From NCBI GenBank assembly GCA_038253325.1, contig JBBSHE010000019.1:1-57025 (forward strand): 57,025 nucleotides of DNA, given 5' to 3'. This DNA comes from JBBSHE01 sp038253325 (lineage in GTDB: Bacteria; Actinomycetota; Actinomycetes; Propionibacteriales; Nocardioidaceae). Positions 9,035 through 17,113 of this stretch are shown piece by piece. The number at the start of each line of letters is the position of its first letter. Positions within the stretch are counted from its first letter, which is position 1. The position numbers were made by a program, and so were the translations under genes. The notes below the pieces were generated by a model, which was not told where the DNA came from, did not search any database, and was given only the letters and a program-made list of their open reading frames with translations.

Positions 9035-9733
9035 TTATGAGGTGCCGACGCCACCACCCACGGTCGCGTCACCGCGGCGGCGACGGCGGCGTTTCTTCGG
9101 TGGCATCAGGTCCGCCGCGGTGCCCGTGTCGTTCATTCGGACGACGAACGGGCGCTGGTCGGTGTAGGCGATCACCGAGACCGATGCCGGTTGTACGACG
9201 ATGCGTTGGAACTGGTCGAGGTGGCTGCCGCACGCGTCGGCGAGGATCGCCTTGATCACATCACCGTGGGAGACCGCTACCCACAACGCGTCGGGACCGT
9301 GTGCCTCGGTGAGTCCGCGGTCGCGGCGACGGATCGCGTCAACTGCACGCCACTGCATCTCGGCCATCGACTCTCCGCCGGGGAACGTCACGGCCGACGG
9401 CTGCGCCTGGACCAGTTTCCATAGGGGCTCCTTGGCGAGCGTCTTCAGCTCCCGTCCGGTCCAGTCGCCGTACCCGCACTCGATCAGTCCCCTGTCGTAC
9501 TCGATCACCGGAGGGTTGGTCAGCGCCTTGACCAACAGCTCGGCGGTCTGCACGCAGCGTTCGAGGGGGCTCGAGACGATGGCGGCGAGAGGCAGCCCGG
9601 CGATCCGCTCGGCCGTCGCGGCGGACTGCTTGACCCCGTGATCGTCGAGGTCGACTCCGGGGGCTCGGCCGGCCAGTACTCCTCGGTCGTTGGCTGCGGT
9701 GCGACCATGTCGGATGAGCAGTACGGTCGCCAC
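9035..9733 (-). CDS. Histidine phosphatase family protein (MSMEG_4193 type)
   Basis: A 232-residue phosphoglycerate-mutase-like phosphatase. The phospho-histidine motif is LLIRHGRTAAN near the N-terminus, the second Arg/Glu set is in SSPLERCVQTAELL and IECGYGDWTGREL, and the second catalytic His is in WVAVSHGDVIKAIL. The tail is very basic (PPKKRRRRRRGDA). An open frame continues upstream, but the family starts VATVLLIRHG, and GTG 9731-9733 lies 6 nt after TATCGT, which supports this start. It is the first gene of the run leading through DUF3090 and SCO1664 to mshC. The substrate is unknown. Confidence 0.87.
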   Translation of the reverse strand: MATVLLIRHGRTAANDRGVLAGRAPGVDLDDHGVKQSAATAERIAGLPLAAIVSSPLERCVQTAELLVKALTNPPVIEYDRGLIECGYGDWTGRELKTLAKEPLWKLVQAQPSAVTFPGGESMAEMQWRAVDAIRRRDRGLTEAHGPDALWVAVSHGDVIKAILADACGSHLDQFQRIVVQPASVSVIAYTDQRPFVVRMNDTGTAADLMPPKKRRRRRRGDATVGGGVGTS

Positions 9734-9739
9734 GCTCAC

Positions 9740-9745
9740 ACGATA
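9740..9745 (-). promoter_or_regulatory. -10 box of the phosphatase/DUF3090/SCO1664 operon
   Basis: TATCGT on the minus strand, 6 nt before the GTG at 9733. It fits a leaderless first gene and decides the start against a longer upstream frame. Confidence 0.42.
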
Positions 9746-9770
9746 GTCGGCCGCTCGGCGTTCCCAGGTC

Positions 9771-9776
9771 CACAAT
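9771..9776 (+). promoter_or_regulatory. Possible -10 box of the corA gene
   Basis: CACAAT, 6 nt before the GTG at 9783. It matches TAnnnT except at the first base. No ribosome site precedes the GTG. Confidence 0.28.
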
Positions 9777-9782
9777 GGGTCC

Positions 9783-10766
9783 GTGATCATTGACTGCGCG
9801 CTGTACCGCGACGGCGTACGGGTGACTCCAGCGGACGAGATCGCCGACGTCTCCGCGGCGTTCGAGGCAGCGTCCGGTCCCCACGAGTTCGTCTGGCTCG
9901 GGATGCTCGAGCCCAGCAACGACGAGATGCAGCAGGTCGCAAAGACGTTCTCGCTGCACTCGCTGGCGATGGAGGACGCCGTCCACGCCCACCAGCGACC
10001 CAAGCTGGAGCGCTACGCGGAGGGCCACCTGTTCATGGTGCTCAAGACGCTGTGGTACGTCGATGCACAGGACGCCGTCGAAACCGGCGAGATCGCGGTG
10101 TTCCTCGGGCACAACTACGTCATCACCGTCCGTCATGGCGAAGGTGCCGGGCTGGCCGTGACGCGCCGTGGGCTCGAGCGGAGCACTGCCGTTCTCGGGC
10201 ACGGCCCGTTCGCGGTTCTGTACTCCATCTGTGACCACGTCGTCGACACGTACGACCAGGTCGCGAGGGAGCTGGAGACGGACGTCGACGAGGTCGAGAC
10301 GGCGGTGTTCGCCACCGTGCGTTCGAGCAGCTCACACCGGATCTACGCCCTCAAACGCGAGCTGGCCGAGTTCCGCCGAGCGGTCGGGCCGCTGCGCGAG
10401 CCCCTCGTCCGGTTCGCGGAGCGTCAGGTCGCCGGGATGCCGAGGGAGGCGGCCGCGTTCTTCCGTGACGTCGCCGACCACGCGCTGCGGGTGTACGAGC
10501 AGGTCGAGTCGCTCGACGCGTTGCTGTCGAGCGCCCACGACGCGGACGTTGCGCGGATCTCGGTCCAGCAGAACGACGACATGCGCAAGATCTCCGCGTG
10601 GGTCGCGATCGCCGCCGTCCCGACCGCGATCGCCGGGGTCTACGGGATGAACTTCACGCACATGCCCGAGCTGCACTGGACCTTCGGCTATCCGATGGCG
10701 CTCTGCGTGATGTTGGTGGTCTGCGTCACCCTCTATCGCCTGTTCCGCCGGTCCGGCTGGCTCTGA
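9783..10766 (+). CDS. corA: CorA family magnesium/divalent cation transporter
   Basis: An inner-membrane channel for Mg2+ and related ions, working as a pentamer. The first ~260 residues form the cytoplasmic funnel with long helices (ELETDVDEVETAVFA, ALKRELAEFRRAVGPL). Two membrane helices close the protein, with the signature GMNFTHMPELHW between them; the GMN filter is intact. The basic tail LYRLFRRSGWL follows the last helix. At 327 residues the length is normal. It is divergent from the phosphatase operon, and its 3' end overlaps the convergent phosphotransferase gene by 41 bp. Confidence 0.92.
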   Translation: MIIDCALYRDGVRVTPADEIADVSAAFEAASGPHEFVWLGMLEPSNDEMQQVAKTFSLHSLAMEDAVHAHQRPKLERYAEGHLFMVLKTLWYVDAQDAVETGEIAVFLGHNYVITVRHGEGAGLAVTRRGLERSTAVLGHGPFAVLYSICDHVVDTYDQVARELETDVDEVETAVFATVRSSSSHRIYALKRELAEFRRAVGPLREPLVRFAERQVAGMPREAAAFFRDVADHALRVYEQVESLDALLSSAHDADVARISVQQNDDMRKISAWVAIAAVPTAIAGVYGMNFTHMPELHWTFGYPMALCVMLVVCVTLYRLFRRSGWL

Positions 10767-11796
10767 ACCGCGTCACATGCCCCTTGTCGCGGACCGGTCG
10801 CAGGATGCGATCAAGGTGGCTGTGGTCGGCGACGATCCGCCGCAGCCGACGTAGTGGGTGGTCTGTCGGCAGATCGTGCTCGGGCCGGTCCGGAGGCCAC
10901 AGGAGCAGATGCCGCAGCGTGTAGGCCAGTTCGACGAGCCACACCCGTTTTACCAGGTCTGGAGCGGAGAAGGCGTCCGGATTGGCCTCGGCCAGCCAAG
11001 CGATAATCTGCGCGGAGTCAGCCATCAGGCTCGGATCAGAGTCGAGCCCTCGGTAGAGGAACGGTTCGATCTCCACTTCAGCAGTTCCCATCCGCACCCA
11101 CTCCCAATCGAGCAGGGCGACAACTCCATCATCCCAAAGCACGTTCATCGGGTGTGCGTCGCCGTGCACGACGATGCCACCGCCGTACCGGGCCAGGGTG
11201 ACGGCGCCGAACGGGTCAACCGGTTCGAGTTGGTCGAATCGCTCGCCGACCGCACGGATCAGGCCCATGTCCACGCCGGTCAAGTCAGCAGCCCGATCGA
11301 GCAGAAGTCGGGCACGGGGTACGGGTAGCGGGTTGAGGTCCGAACCAACCACGGCCGCGGCGGTCACGTCGCCGACGGGGCGGGGGGCTGCAAGTGTTGC
11401 GCGTACCTTGGCCGGGAACTCGTGGGCGTTGAGCTCGGCCAGTGACTCGCCTACCTGCCAAATAGCGCGCTTGCGTTCCGCAATGTCGAGCGTCGACCAG
11501 CACAGGCCCAAGGGCACACCGTCCACCAGCTCGTGCACCTGCCAGGCAAGGTCCTCGACAACCCCATGCTCGAGCAACTTCGGCGCTCTGACTGCAGCGG
11601 GCAACCAGGCAGCGACGAGGGCGTCACGTTCGAAGCGACCCCGATCGCCGCGGTAACAAATCCGCAGCACCGTCTTACCGATCCGCCACGCGTCATTCGA
11701 GTCGCTCGGCAGCGGTGCCGCATCTGACCCTCGATGCCCGGTCGCAGCCAGCACTCGGTCTAGGCGGCGCGTTCGTGCCCTGCATACATCGGTCAT
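10726..11796 (-). CDS. Aminoglycoside-phosphotransferase-like kinase family protein
   Basis: A 356-residue APH/choline-kinase-fold enzyme. The catalytic loop is VVHGDAHPMNVLWDDG and the metal-binding region VALLDWEWVRMG, about 20 residues later. An earlier glycine-poor N-lobe holds the expected Lys/Arg region (WRIGKTVLRICYRGDRGRFE). The family phosphorylates antibiotics, homoserine, choline and other small alcohols, so resistance should not be assumed. The last 28 residues are rich in Arg and Gly and are encoded within or beside the antisense end of corA, so they may be dispensable. It stands alone next to the tandem-MarR gene on the same strand. Confidence 0.78.
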   Translation of the reverse strand: MTDVCRARTRRLDRVLAATGHRGSDAAPLPSDSNDAWRIGKTVLRICYRGDRGRFERDALVAAWLPAAVRAPKLLEHGVVEDLAWQVHELVDGVPLGLCWSTLDIAERKRAIWQVGESLAELNAHEFPAKVRATLAAPRPVGDVTAAAVVGSDLNPLPVPRARLLLDRAADLTGVDMGLIRAVGERFDQLEPVDPFGAVTLARYGGGIVVHGDAHPMNVLWDDGVVALLDWEWVRMGTAEVEIEPFLYRGLDSDPSLMADSAQIIAWLAEANPDAFSAPDLVKRVWLVELAYTLRHLLLWPPDRPEHDLPTDHPLRRLRRIVADHSHLDRILRPVRDKGHVTRFRASRTGGTGDRG

Positions 11797-11820
11797 TGGC
11801 TACCGTGCTGGTCGTGGCGG

Positions 11821-12753
11821 TTACGTGAGGAGCTTCACGAGCAGTCGGTGCAGCTCTGCATGGCGCTTGCCGAGCTTCGTCACGATCTCGCGATCCAGTT
11901 CTGCCGCTGCGAGGCGACCCGCCTGCAGACGTCGCTCACCCTGGCGGGTCAGCTTCACGTCATAGACTCGGCGGTCGGAGCGGCTGCGCTCGCGGCTGAC
12001 CAGTCTACGAGCCTCGAGCTCCTCGACGAAACCGAGAGCTGCGGGCGGGCTGACCCCCAGCTGTCCGGCAAGCTCGTTCTGGGAGCAGGGCTGCCGGCTG
12101 TCGAGCACCGAGAGCACCCCGAAGTCGCGAGGATCGAGACCCAAGGGAGCAAGCCGCTCGAGAGCCCTTCCCCTCATCTGCCGGTGGGCCTGGGCAATTA
12201 GGTAGCCGGAGTGGTTCGTCAAGGATGCAATCGGAGCGAGCTCGGGACTGTCGAGCACGTCGAGCAGCGCGCGGTTGAGCGACCGACGCTCCCGGAGAGT
12301 CAGCCGAGCGGTGAGGTCGTCATCACCACGGGCCAGGTCGCCCACCAGATCAGCACGGGCAACGTCGCCTTGACGGGTGAGGCGCAAGGCATAGCACCGG
12401 CGGTCGGCGGGGTTGTGCTCGCGGACCACCCACCCCTTGGCCTCCATCGAGTCGACCAGCTTGACCATGATGGTCCGGTTGACGTGGAGCAGGTCGCCGA
12501 GCTCTCGCTGTGACAGCGGTGCCCTCTCGGCGAGCAGGGCCAGCAACGCCACCTCGCGAACGGGGGTGTCATCGGTGATGCAGGCCTTGGCGCAGTCGGT
12601 CGATTGCACGAAGGCCAGGCGCAACAGATATCCGATGTGTCGGGTCAAGATCGCCGGACCGAGATGCGAGTGTCTCCTGAAGGTGTCCACGTCGACCCGA
12701 CGAGCAGAAACGCGTGGGGAGGTCACGTCAACCCCCTCTCGAGCGCGCAACAT
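11821..12753 (-). CDS. MarR family regulator with two MarR domains in one chain
   Basis: MarR proteins are usually ~150 residues and work as homodimers; this 310-residue chain holds two full copies. Domain 1 (about 30-160) has the recognition region LSQRELGDLLHVNRTIMVKL and the wing NPADRRCYALRLTRQG. Domain 2 (about 175-310) has SQNELAGQLGVSPPAALGFV and the wing SRSDRRVYDVKLTRQG. The copies are diverged, so this is an old fusion. Domain 1 also holds Cys54 and Cys58 (DCAKAC), a possible redox or metal switch. It is divergent from an MMPL exporter across ~195 bp with palindromes, so it most likely represses that exporter and itself. Confidence 0.88.
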   Translation of the reverse strand: MLRAREGVDVTSPRVSARRVDVDTFRRHSHLGPAILTRHIGYLLRLAFVQSTDCAKACITDDTPVREVALLALLAERAPLSQRELGDLLHVNRTIMVKLVDSMEAKGWVVREHNPADRRCYALRLTRQGDVARADLVGDLARGDDDLTARLTLRERRSLNRALLDVLDSPELAPIASLTNHSGYLIAQAHRQMRGRALERLAPLGLDPRDFGVLSVLDSRQPCSQNELAGQLGVSPPAALGFVEELEARRLVSRERSRSDRRVYDVKLTRQGERRLQAGRLAAAELDREIVTKLGKRHAELHRLLVKLLT

Positions 12754-12768
12754 CAGGGTTCACTACGG

Positions 12769-12836
12769 ATCTTACGCTAAGTTCACCAGGTTGATCGTTA
12801 ACGAGGTTGACGATCTGCAGAATCCGCCGGTAGCGT
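12769..12836. promoter_or_regulatory. Divergent marR-mmpL control region with two palindromes
   Basis: On the minus strand TAAGAT (12774-12769) is a good -10 for the MarR gene and is overlapped by the inverted repeat CTTA-cgc-TAAG (12771-12781). On the plus strand TTGACG (12807-12812) and TAGCGT (12831-12836) are 18 bp apart and could serve the exporter. The perfect palindrome TCGTTAACGA (12795-12804) abuts that -35. AGGTTGA occurs twice, at 12788-12794 and 12804-12810. Both palindromes are placed to block transcription when bound. Operator function is inferred. Confidence 0.5.
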
Positions 12837-12948
12837 CCTCCAGGAAGCGACGGACAAACACCGGATGTCCTCACTTCGAGGAAGCGAACAACCGTCGTAC
12901 TCGATCCGGTCGCCCTGACAGGGGCTGCCTCGACGTGGAGGTTTCATC

Positions 12949-15126
12949 GTGGAGCGTCTGGCTCGGTTCGTCATGCGCCACCGCCGCATCGTCGCCGGCT
13001 TCTGGCTGGTGCTCTTCGTCGCCGGTGGCGCATCCGCGAGCCAGCTGAGCAGTCGTCTGACCCTGGACTTCTCGCTGCCTGGCCAGCCGGGCGACACCGC
13101 CGAGCAGCAGCTCGTCAAGACCTACGGCGCCAGCTCCTTCGACACCTACATCGCCGTCGTGACCGTGCCTGCGGGCGAGACGATCGCCTCCAACCAGCGG
13201 CAGGTGAGCCAGGTGTTCGGCGCCGTCAGGCACGCCCTGCCTCAGGCTCGGATCGTCGACTTCGCAAGCACGAAGGACCCGGGCTTCCTTTCCGACGACC
13301 GGCGGACCACGTTCGCGCTCATCCAGGGTCCCCTTCCCAAGTCGTTCGGGCCCGGTATCGAGGTCCAGATCGAACCGGCTCTCAGCACGGCCGCGCGCAG
13401 TCATGGCTTCGAGAGCGGACTCACGTCGTACGGGCTGTTGTCGGCAGGTGGTGACTCCAACGGTCCCGGAGTCCTCGTCGAGACCCTGCTCGGGGCAGCC
13501 GGTGCGCTTCTCGTCCTGCTGTTCGTTTTCGCGTCGTTCCTTGCGCTGGTCCCGCTTCTGATCGCCGCGGTGTCGATTCTGACCACGTTCATGCTCGTCC
13601 TCGGTCTGACCACGTTCAGTGACGTCAGCTTCGTGGTGCAGTTCCTGATCTCCTTGATCGGTCTCGGCGTGGCCATCGACTACTCCCTGATCTTGGTGTC
13701 ACGCTGGCGCGAAGAGCGTGCACACGGACGCAGTAACGAGGATGCAGTCGTCGTCGCGATGAAAACGGCCGGCCGCGCCGTGCTCGCGTCGGGTGTCACC
13801 GTCGCCATCAGTCTGGTGGCGTTGCTGGTCGTACCGGTGCCGTTCCTACGCAGCATGGGCATCGGAGGGATGCTGATCCCGTTCGTGAGTGTCGCGGTGG
13901 TCCTCACCTTGCTGCCCGCCCTGCTGTCGAGCATCGGGCCGCGCATCGACTTCCCGAGGATCCGCAAGGAGGCGACCGCCTCACGTGGTTGGTCCGCCTG
14001 GGCACGCGTCATCGTCCGGCACCGGTTCGTGGCTGCCGGCGTGGCGCTGGCCGCCCTCGGTCTGCTCATCTTGCCGGTCTTCAGCCTCAAGATCGGTCAG
14101 TCCGGAATCGACTCGCTGGCCCGCAGCGGCCCCTCCTTCGACACTCTCCAGACGCTGCGCGACGGCGGCATCCATAATGGGGTTCTCACACCGGTGGAAG
14201 TGCTGGTCCCTGCGAACCAGGCCGATGCGGCAGCAGCAGCGGCCCGTGGAGTCGACGGGGTCCAGATGGCGGTCGTGGGGACCACTAAGGGTGAGCAGGC
14301 CGTCGTCGACGTCCTGCCGGTCGACGAAACCGTCGACAGCTCCGGAACGGCCGTCGTCGATGCGATCAGGACAGCCGTCGAAGGCGCAACCAATGGCCCG
14401 GTCGGAGTCACCGGCCCGGGGGCCACCGTGGAGGACTACTTCACCGCCGTCTACAACAACTTCCCCTACGTCCTCGCGCTCATCGCGGTGATAACATTTG
14501 TGCTGCTCGCGCGGACGTTCCGCTCCTTGCTCTTGCCGCTCAAGGCGGTCCTGCTCAACCTGGTGTCGCTGGCGGCGGTCTTCGGTTCGGTGGTCTTCTT
14601 CTGGCAGCTGGGCCATGGCTCCGACGCGATCTTCAGTGTCTCCCCAACCGGCGCGATCACGTTCTGGCTACCCGTGATGATCTTCGCGTTCCTCTTCGGC
14701 CTGTCCATGGACTACGAGGTGTTCATCCTCGCCCGGATGCGTGAGCAGTACGACGCCACCGGGGACACGTCAGCGGCGGTCATCACGGGTATCGGTCGCA
14801 CCGGTCGGCTCGTGACGTCCGCGGCCCTGATCCTGTTCTTCGCCTTCACGGCGCTCGCGTCGTCGCCCGGCACCGACATCAAGGTGCTCGGAACGGCTCT
14901 TGGTGTGGGCATCCTGATCGATGCCACGCTCGTACGCGCCCTGCTCGTCCCGGCTCTGGTGAGCCTGTTCGGCCGGTGGAACTGGTGGCTACCCGCTGGG
15001 ATCGCTCGAGTGCTGTTCGTCGAGCCGTCACCTCTCGCGTCTCGAGTTCGCAAATCGGCAGGCGGCATTCGCACGGGAGGCGCCGACAAGGCCGATCCGC
15101 GCCCGCTCGACACGGCAGACGTCTGA
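12949..15126 (+). CDS. MMPL family RND transporter
   Basis: A 725-residue inner-membrane exporter of the MmpL type. The architecture repeats twice: one membrane helix (near residues 10-30), a ~150-residue periplasmic-side domain, then five or six helices. The signature segment ISLIGLGVAIDYSLILVSRW in the first half corresponds to FAFLFGLSMDYEVFILARM in the second, and the Asp-Tyr pairs lie in the proton-relay region. MMPL proteins export lipids or toxic hydrophobic compounds; the adjacent MarR regulator suggests drug or stress-induced efflux. The GTG start follows a GGAGG site by 8 nt. The substrate is unknown. Confidence 0.9.
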   Translation: MERLARFVMRHRRIVAGFWLVLFVAGGASASQLSSRLTLDFSLPGQPGDTAEQQLVKTYGASSFDTYIAVVTVPAGETIASNQRQVSQVFGAVRHALPQARIVDFASTKDPGFLSDDRRTTFALIQGPLPKSFGPGIEVQIEPALSTAARSHGFESGLTSYGLLSAGGDSNGPGVLVETLLGAAGALLVLLFVFASFLALVPLLIAAVSILTTFMLVLGLTTFSDVSFVVQFLISLIGLGVAIDYSLILVSRWREERAHGRSNEDAVVVAMKTAGRAVLASGVTVAISLVALLVVPVPFLRSMGIGGMLIPFVSVAVVLTLLPALLSSIGPRIDFPRIRKEATASRGWSAWARVIVRHRFVAAGVALAALGLLILPVFSLKIGQSGIDSLARSGPSFDTLQTLRDGGIHNGVLTPVEVLVPANQADAAAAAARGVDGVQMAVVGTTKGEQAVVDVLPVDETVDSSGTAVVDAIRTAVEGATNGPVGVTGPGATVEDYFTAVYNNFPYVLALIAVITFVLLARTFRSLLLPLKAVLLNLVSLAAVFGSVVFFWQLGHGSDAIFSVSPTGAITFWLPVMIFAFLFGLSMDYEVFILARMREQYDATGDTSAAVITGIGRTGRLVTSAALILFFAFTALASSPGTDIKVLGTALGVGILIDATLVRALLVPALVSLFGRWNWWLPAGIARVLFVEPSPLASRVRKSAGGIRTGGADKADPRPLDTADV

Positions 15127-15153
15127 CAGCGGCAGTGAGGACAGGCGTCAGCG

Positions 15154-15987
15154 TCAGGTCGGGGAGACGACGCCGGTGGCGAGCAGGATCATCAGGACCA
15201 AACCGACCGCGATCCGGTACGGCGTGAACCAGGCGATCGAGTGATGGGCAACGAACCGGAGCAGCCAGGCCACCGAGACGTACGCGACCAGGAAGCTCAC
15301 GACGGTCGCGATGATGGTCAGAACGGGGCTGATCGAGCTCTGGTCACCGACCGCCGACGGCAGCTCGTACAACCCTGCGGCGACGAGCGCCGGGATCGAC
15401 AAGAAGAACGACATCCGAGTCGCGGTCACCCGGTCCAGGCCAGCGAACAGACCCGCGGAGATGGTCGCCCCGGACCGCGAGACACCAGGCACCAACGAGA
15501 CGCATTGCACGACCCCGATCCAGACGGCGTCGGGTAGCCACATCGCGCGCTCGTCGCGATCCTGCCGACCAACGCGTTCGGCGGCGATCATCACGAAGCT
15601 CCAGACAATGAGGGCGGAGGCGACCCACCACAGGTTTCGCAACGGGCCGGTGATCAGTGACTTGCCGGCCAGACCCGCGATCCCGACCGGGATCGATCCG
15701 ACGATGACGTACCACCCCATCCGGTAGTCCATCGTGGCGCGGACGGTCGGTGACACGAGACCACGACTCCAGGCGCTGACAATGCGGCGAATGTCGGCGC
15801 GGAAGAAGAGGACGACGGCGGCGATCGCGCCGATCTGGATCACGGCGGTGAACGCCGTGATCTGCTTCGCGTCGATCGGCAGGCCGAAGATCTTCTCGGC
15901 GATCGTCAGGTGGCCGGTGCTCGAGACCGGCAGGAACTCGGTGAGCCCTTCAACGACGCCGAGCCCGAGAGCGCTCCAGAAGTCCAT
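15154..15987 (-). CDS. uppP: Undecaprenyl-diphosphatase, UppP/BacA type
   Basis: Removes a phosphate from undecaprenyl diphosphate so the lipid carrier can be reused for peptidoglycan and other wall polymers; overproduction gives bacitracin resistance. The 277-residue, mostly hydrophobic protein has both family motifs: VVEGLTEFLPVSSTGH near the N-terminus and VPGVSRSGATISAG in the second half. It starts 3 bp after the stop of the F420-type oxidoreductase gene, so the two are co-transcribed. A second, unrelated undecaprenyl-diphosphatase type (BcrC-like) lies at 21402. Confidence 0.95.
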   Translation of the reverse strand: MDFWSALGLGVVEGLTEFLPVSSTGHLTIAEKIFGLPIDAKQITAFTAVIQIGAIAAVVLFFRADIRRIVSAWSRGLVSPTVRATMDYRMGWYVIVGSIPVGIAGLAGKSLITGPLRNLWWVASALIVWSFVMIAAERVGRQDRDERAMWLPDAVWIGVVQCVSLVPGVSRSGATISAGLFAGLDRVTATRMSFFLSIPALVAAGLYELPSAVGDQSSISPVLTIIATVVSFLVAYVSVAWLLRFVAHHSIAWFTPYRIAVGLVLMILLATGVVSPT

Positions 15988-15990
15988 GGT

Positions 15991-17040
15991 TCAGTCTCCT
16001 ACCCCGGCGTGGTCGAATGCCTCGGCAAGCGTGCGAAGGACCTGGCACCGCGAATCGAGGTCGGGTTCGAATGTCGAGACCGACAACGTCGTGACCCCTG
16101 CCTTTGCGAACTCCTGCAACCGCTCCGAGACGCGCTGCTTGCTCCCGATCAGGGACGTCTCGTCGATGAACTCAAGCGGGACCGCAGCTTTCGCCTCCCG
16201 CTGCTGGCGGTCCAAGAACAGCGCCTGGACGCGCCTGGCCGCCGCCTCGAAGCCCATCCGGCAGGCCAGCTGGTTGTAGAAGTTCTGCTGCCGCGACCCC
16301 ATCCCCCCGAGGTAGAGCGCCACGTACTCGCGCAACGGCGTGGCGGCAGCCTCGAGGTCGTCGTCGAAGACGACCGGTACGGTCGCCGCCACGTCGAAGT
16401 CGGCACGGTCTCGCTTTGCTGTCGCGAGGCCGGTGTCGATGTGCGACAGCAACTCGTCGGCGTAGCGGGGGGAGAAGAAGATCGCCAACCAGCCGTCGGC
16501 GATCTCACCGCACAGCTCCAGATTCTGCGGACCGACGGCAGCAAGGTAGACGGGAAGATCCTTTCGTTGCGGGTGGACGGTCAGCCTCAGCGACTTCCCG
16601 GGCCCGTCGGGCAACGGCAAGCTGAAGAACTCACCCCGGTACGTCACCCGCTCGCGCGCGAGCGCCTGCTTCACGATGGCGACATACTCGCGGGTCCGTG
16701 CCAACGGCCTGTCGAAGCGCACGCCGTGCCATCCCTCGGAGACCTGGGGGCCCGACACCCCGATGCCCAGCCGGAAACGGCCCCCGCTGAGCAGGTCGAG
16801 GGTGGCCGCCGTCATGGCGGTCATCGCCGGGCTCCGAGCCGGGATCTGCATGACCGCGGTGCCGATGTCGATGGTCGACGTCTTCGAGGCGACCCAGCTC
16901 GCCACGGTCGGTGAGTCCGAGCCGTACGCCTCGGCTACCCAGGCGACCGCGTACCCGAGCCGGTCCGCCTCCTGTGCAAGGGCGACGTGCTCGTGTACGT
17001 CCGCGCCGACGACGTAGCCGAGGTTCACGCCGAGTTTCAC
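15991..17040 (-). CDS. LLM class F420-dependent oxidoreductase
   Basis: A luciferase-like (alpha/beta)8-barrel oxidoreductase of 349 residues, close to the Rv3520c type (TIGR03559 as recalled), which uses deazaflavin F420. Family segments are VKLGVNLGYVVGAD at the start, LGYAVAWVAEAYGSD, IDIGTAVMQIPARSP, GRFRLGIGVSGPQVSEGWHG and VYLAAVGPQNLELCGEIADG. The open frame continues far upstream, but the family start is the GTG at 17038-17040, which lies 7 nt after TAGGGT and so fits a leaderless message. Substrate unknown. It precedes uppP in an operon and is divergent from an aldo/keto reductase. Confidence 0.88.
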   Translation of the reverse strand: MKLGVNLGYVVGADVHEHVALAQEADRLGYAVAWVAEAYGSDSPTVASWVASKTSTIDIGTAVMQIPARSPAMTAMTAATLDLLSGGRFRLGIGVSGPQVSEGWHGVRFDRPLARTREYVAIVKQALARERVTYRGEFFSLPLPDGPGKSLRLTVHPQRKDLPVYLAAVGPQNLELCGEIADGWLAIFFSPRYADELLSHIDTGLATAKRDRADFDVAATVPVVFDDDLEAAATPLREYVALYLGGMGSRQQNFYNQLACRMGFEAAARRVQALFLDRQQREAKAAVPLEFIDETSLIGSKQRVSERLQEFAKAGVTTLSVSTFEPDLDSRCQVLRTLAEAFDHAGVGD

Positions 17041-17047
17041 GACGCCG

Positions 17048-17106
17048 ACCCTATCTCCAGCCGCGGTCGTGGTCGTGCGGCCCGTCCGCTGGCGGTGCAC
17101 TAGCGT
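17048..17106. promoter_or_regulatory. Divergent leaderless -10 boxes (F420 oxidoreductase / aldo-keto reductase)
   Basis: TAGGGT on the minus strand (17053-17048) is 7 nt before the GTG at 17040. TAGCGT on the plus strand (17101-17106) is 7 nt before the ATG at 17114. Neither gene has a ribosome site, so both messages are probably leaderless. Confidence 0.45.
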
Positions 17107-17113
17107 CGGCGCC

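Noticed and set aside
10726..11796. Aminoglycoside resistance gene
   Set aside because: Only the general kinase fold is visible. The family covers many substrates, and no resistance context is present.
12949..15126. Specific mycobacterial mmpL lipid transporter
   Set aside because: No lipid synthesis genes or MmpS partner are adjacent, and the MarR neighbour points to generic efflux, so no mmpL number is given.
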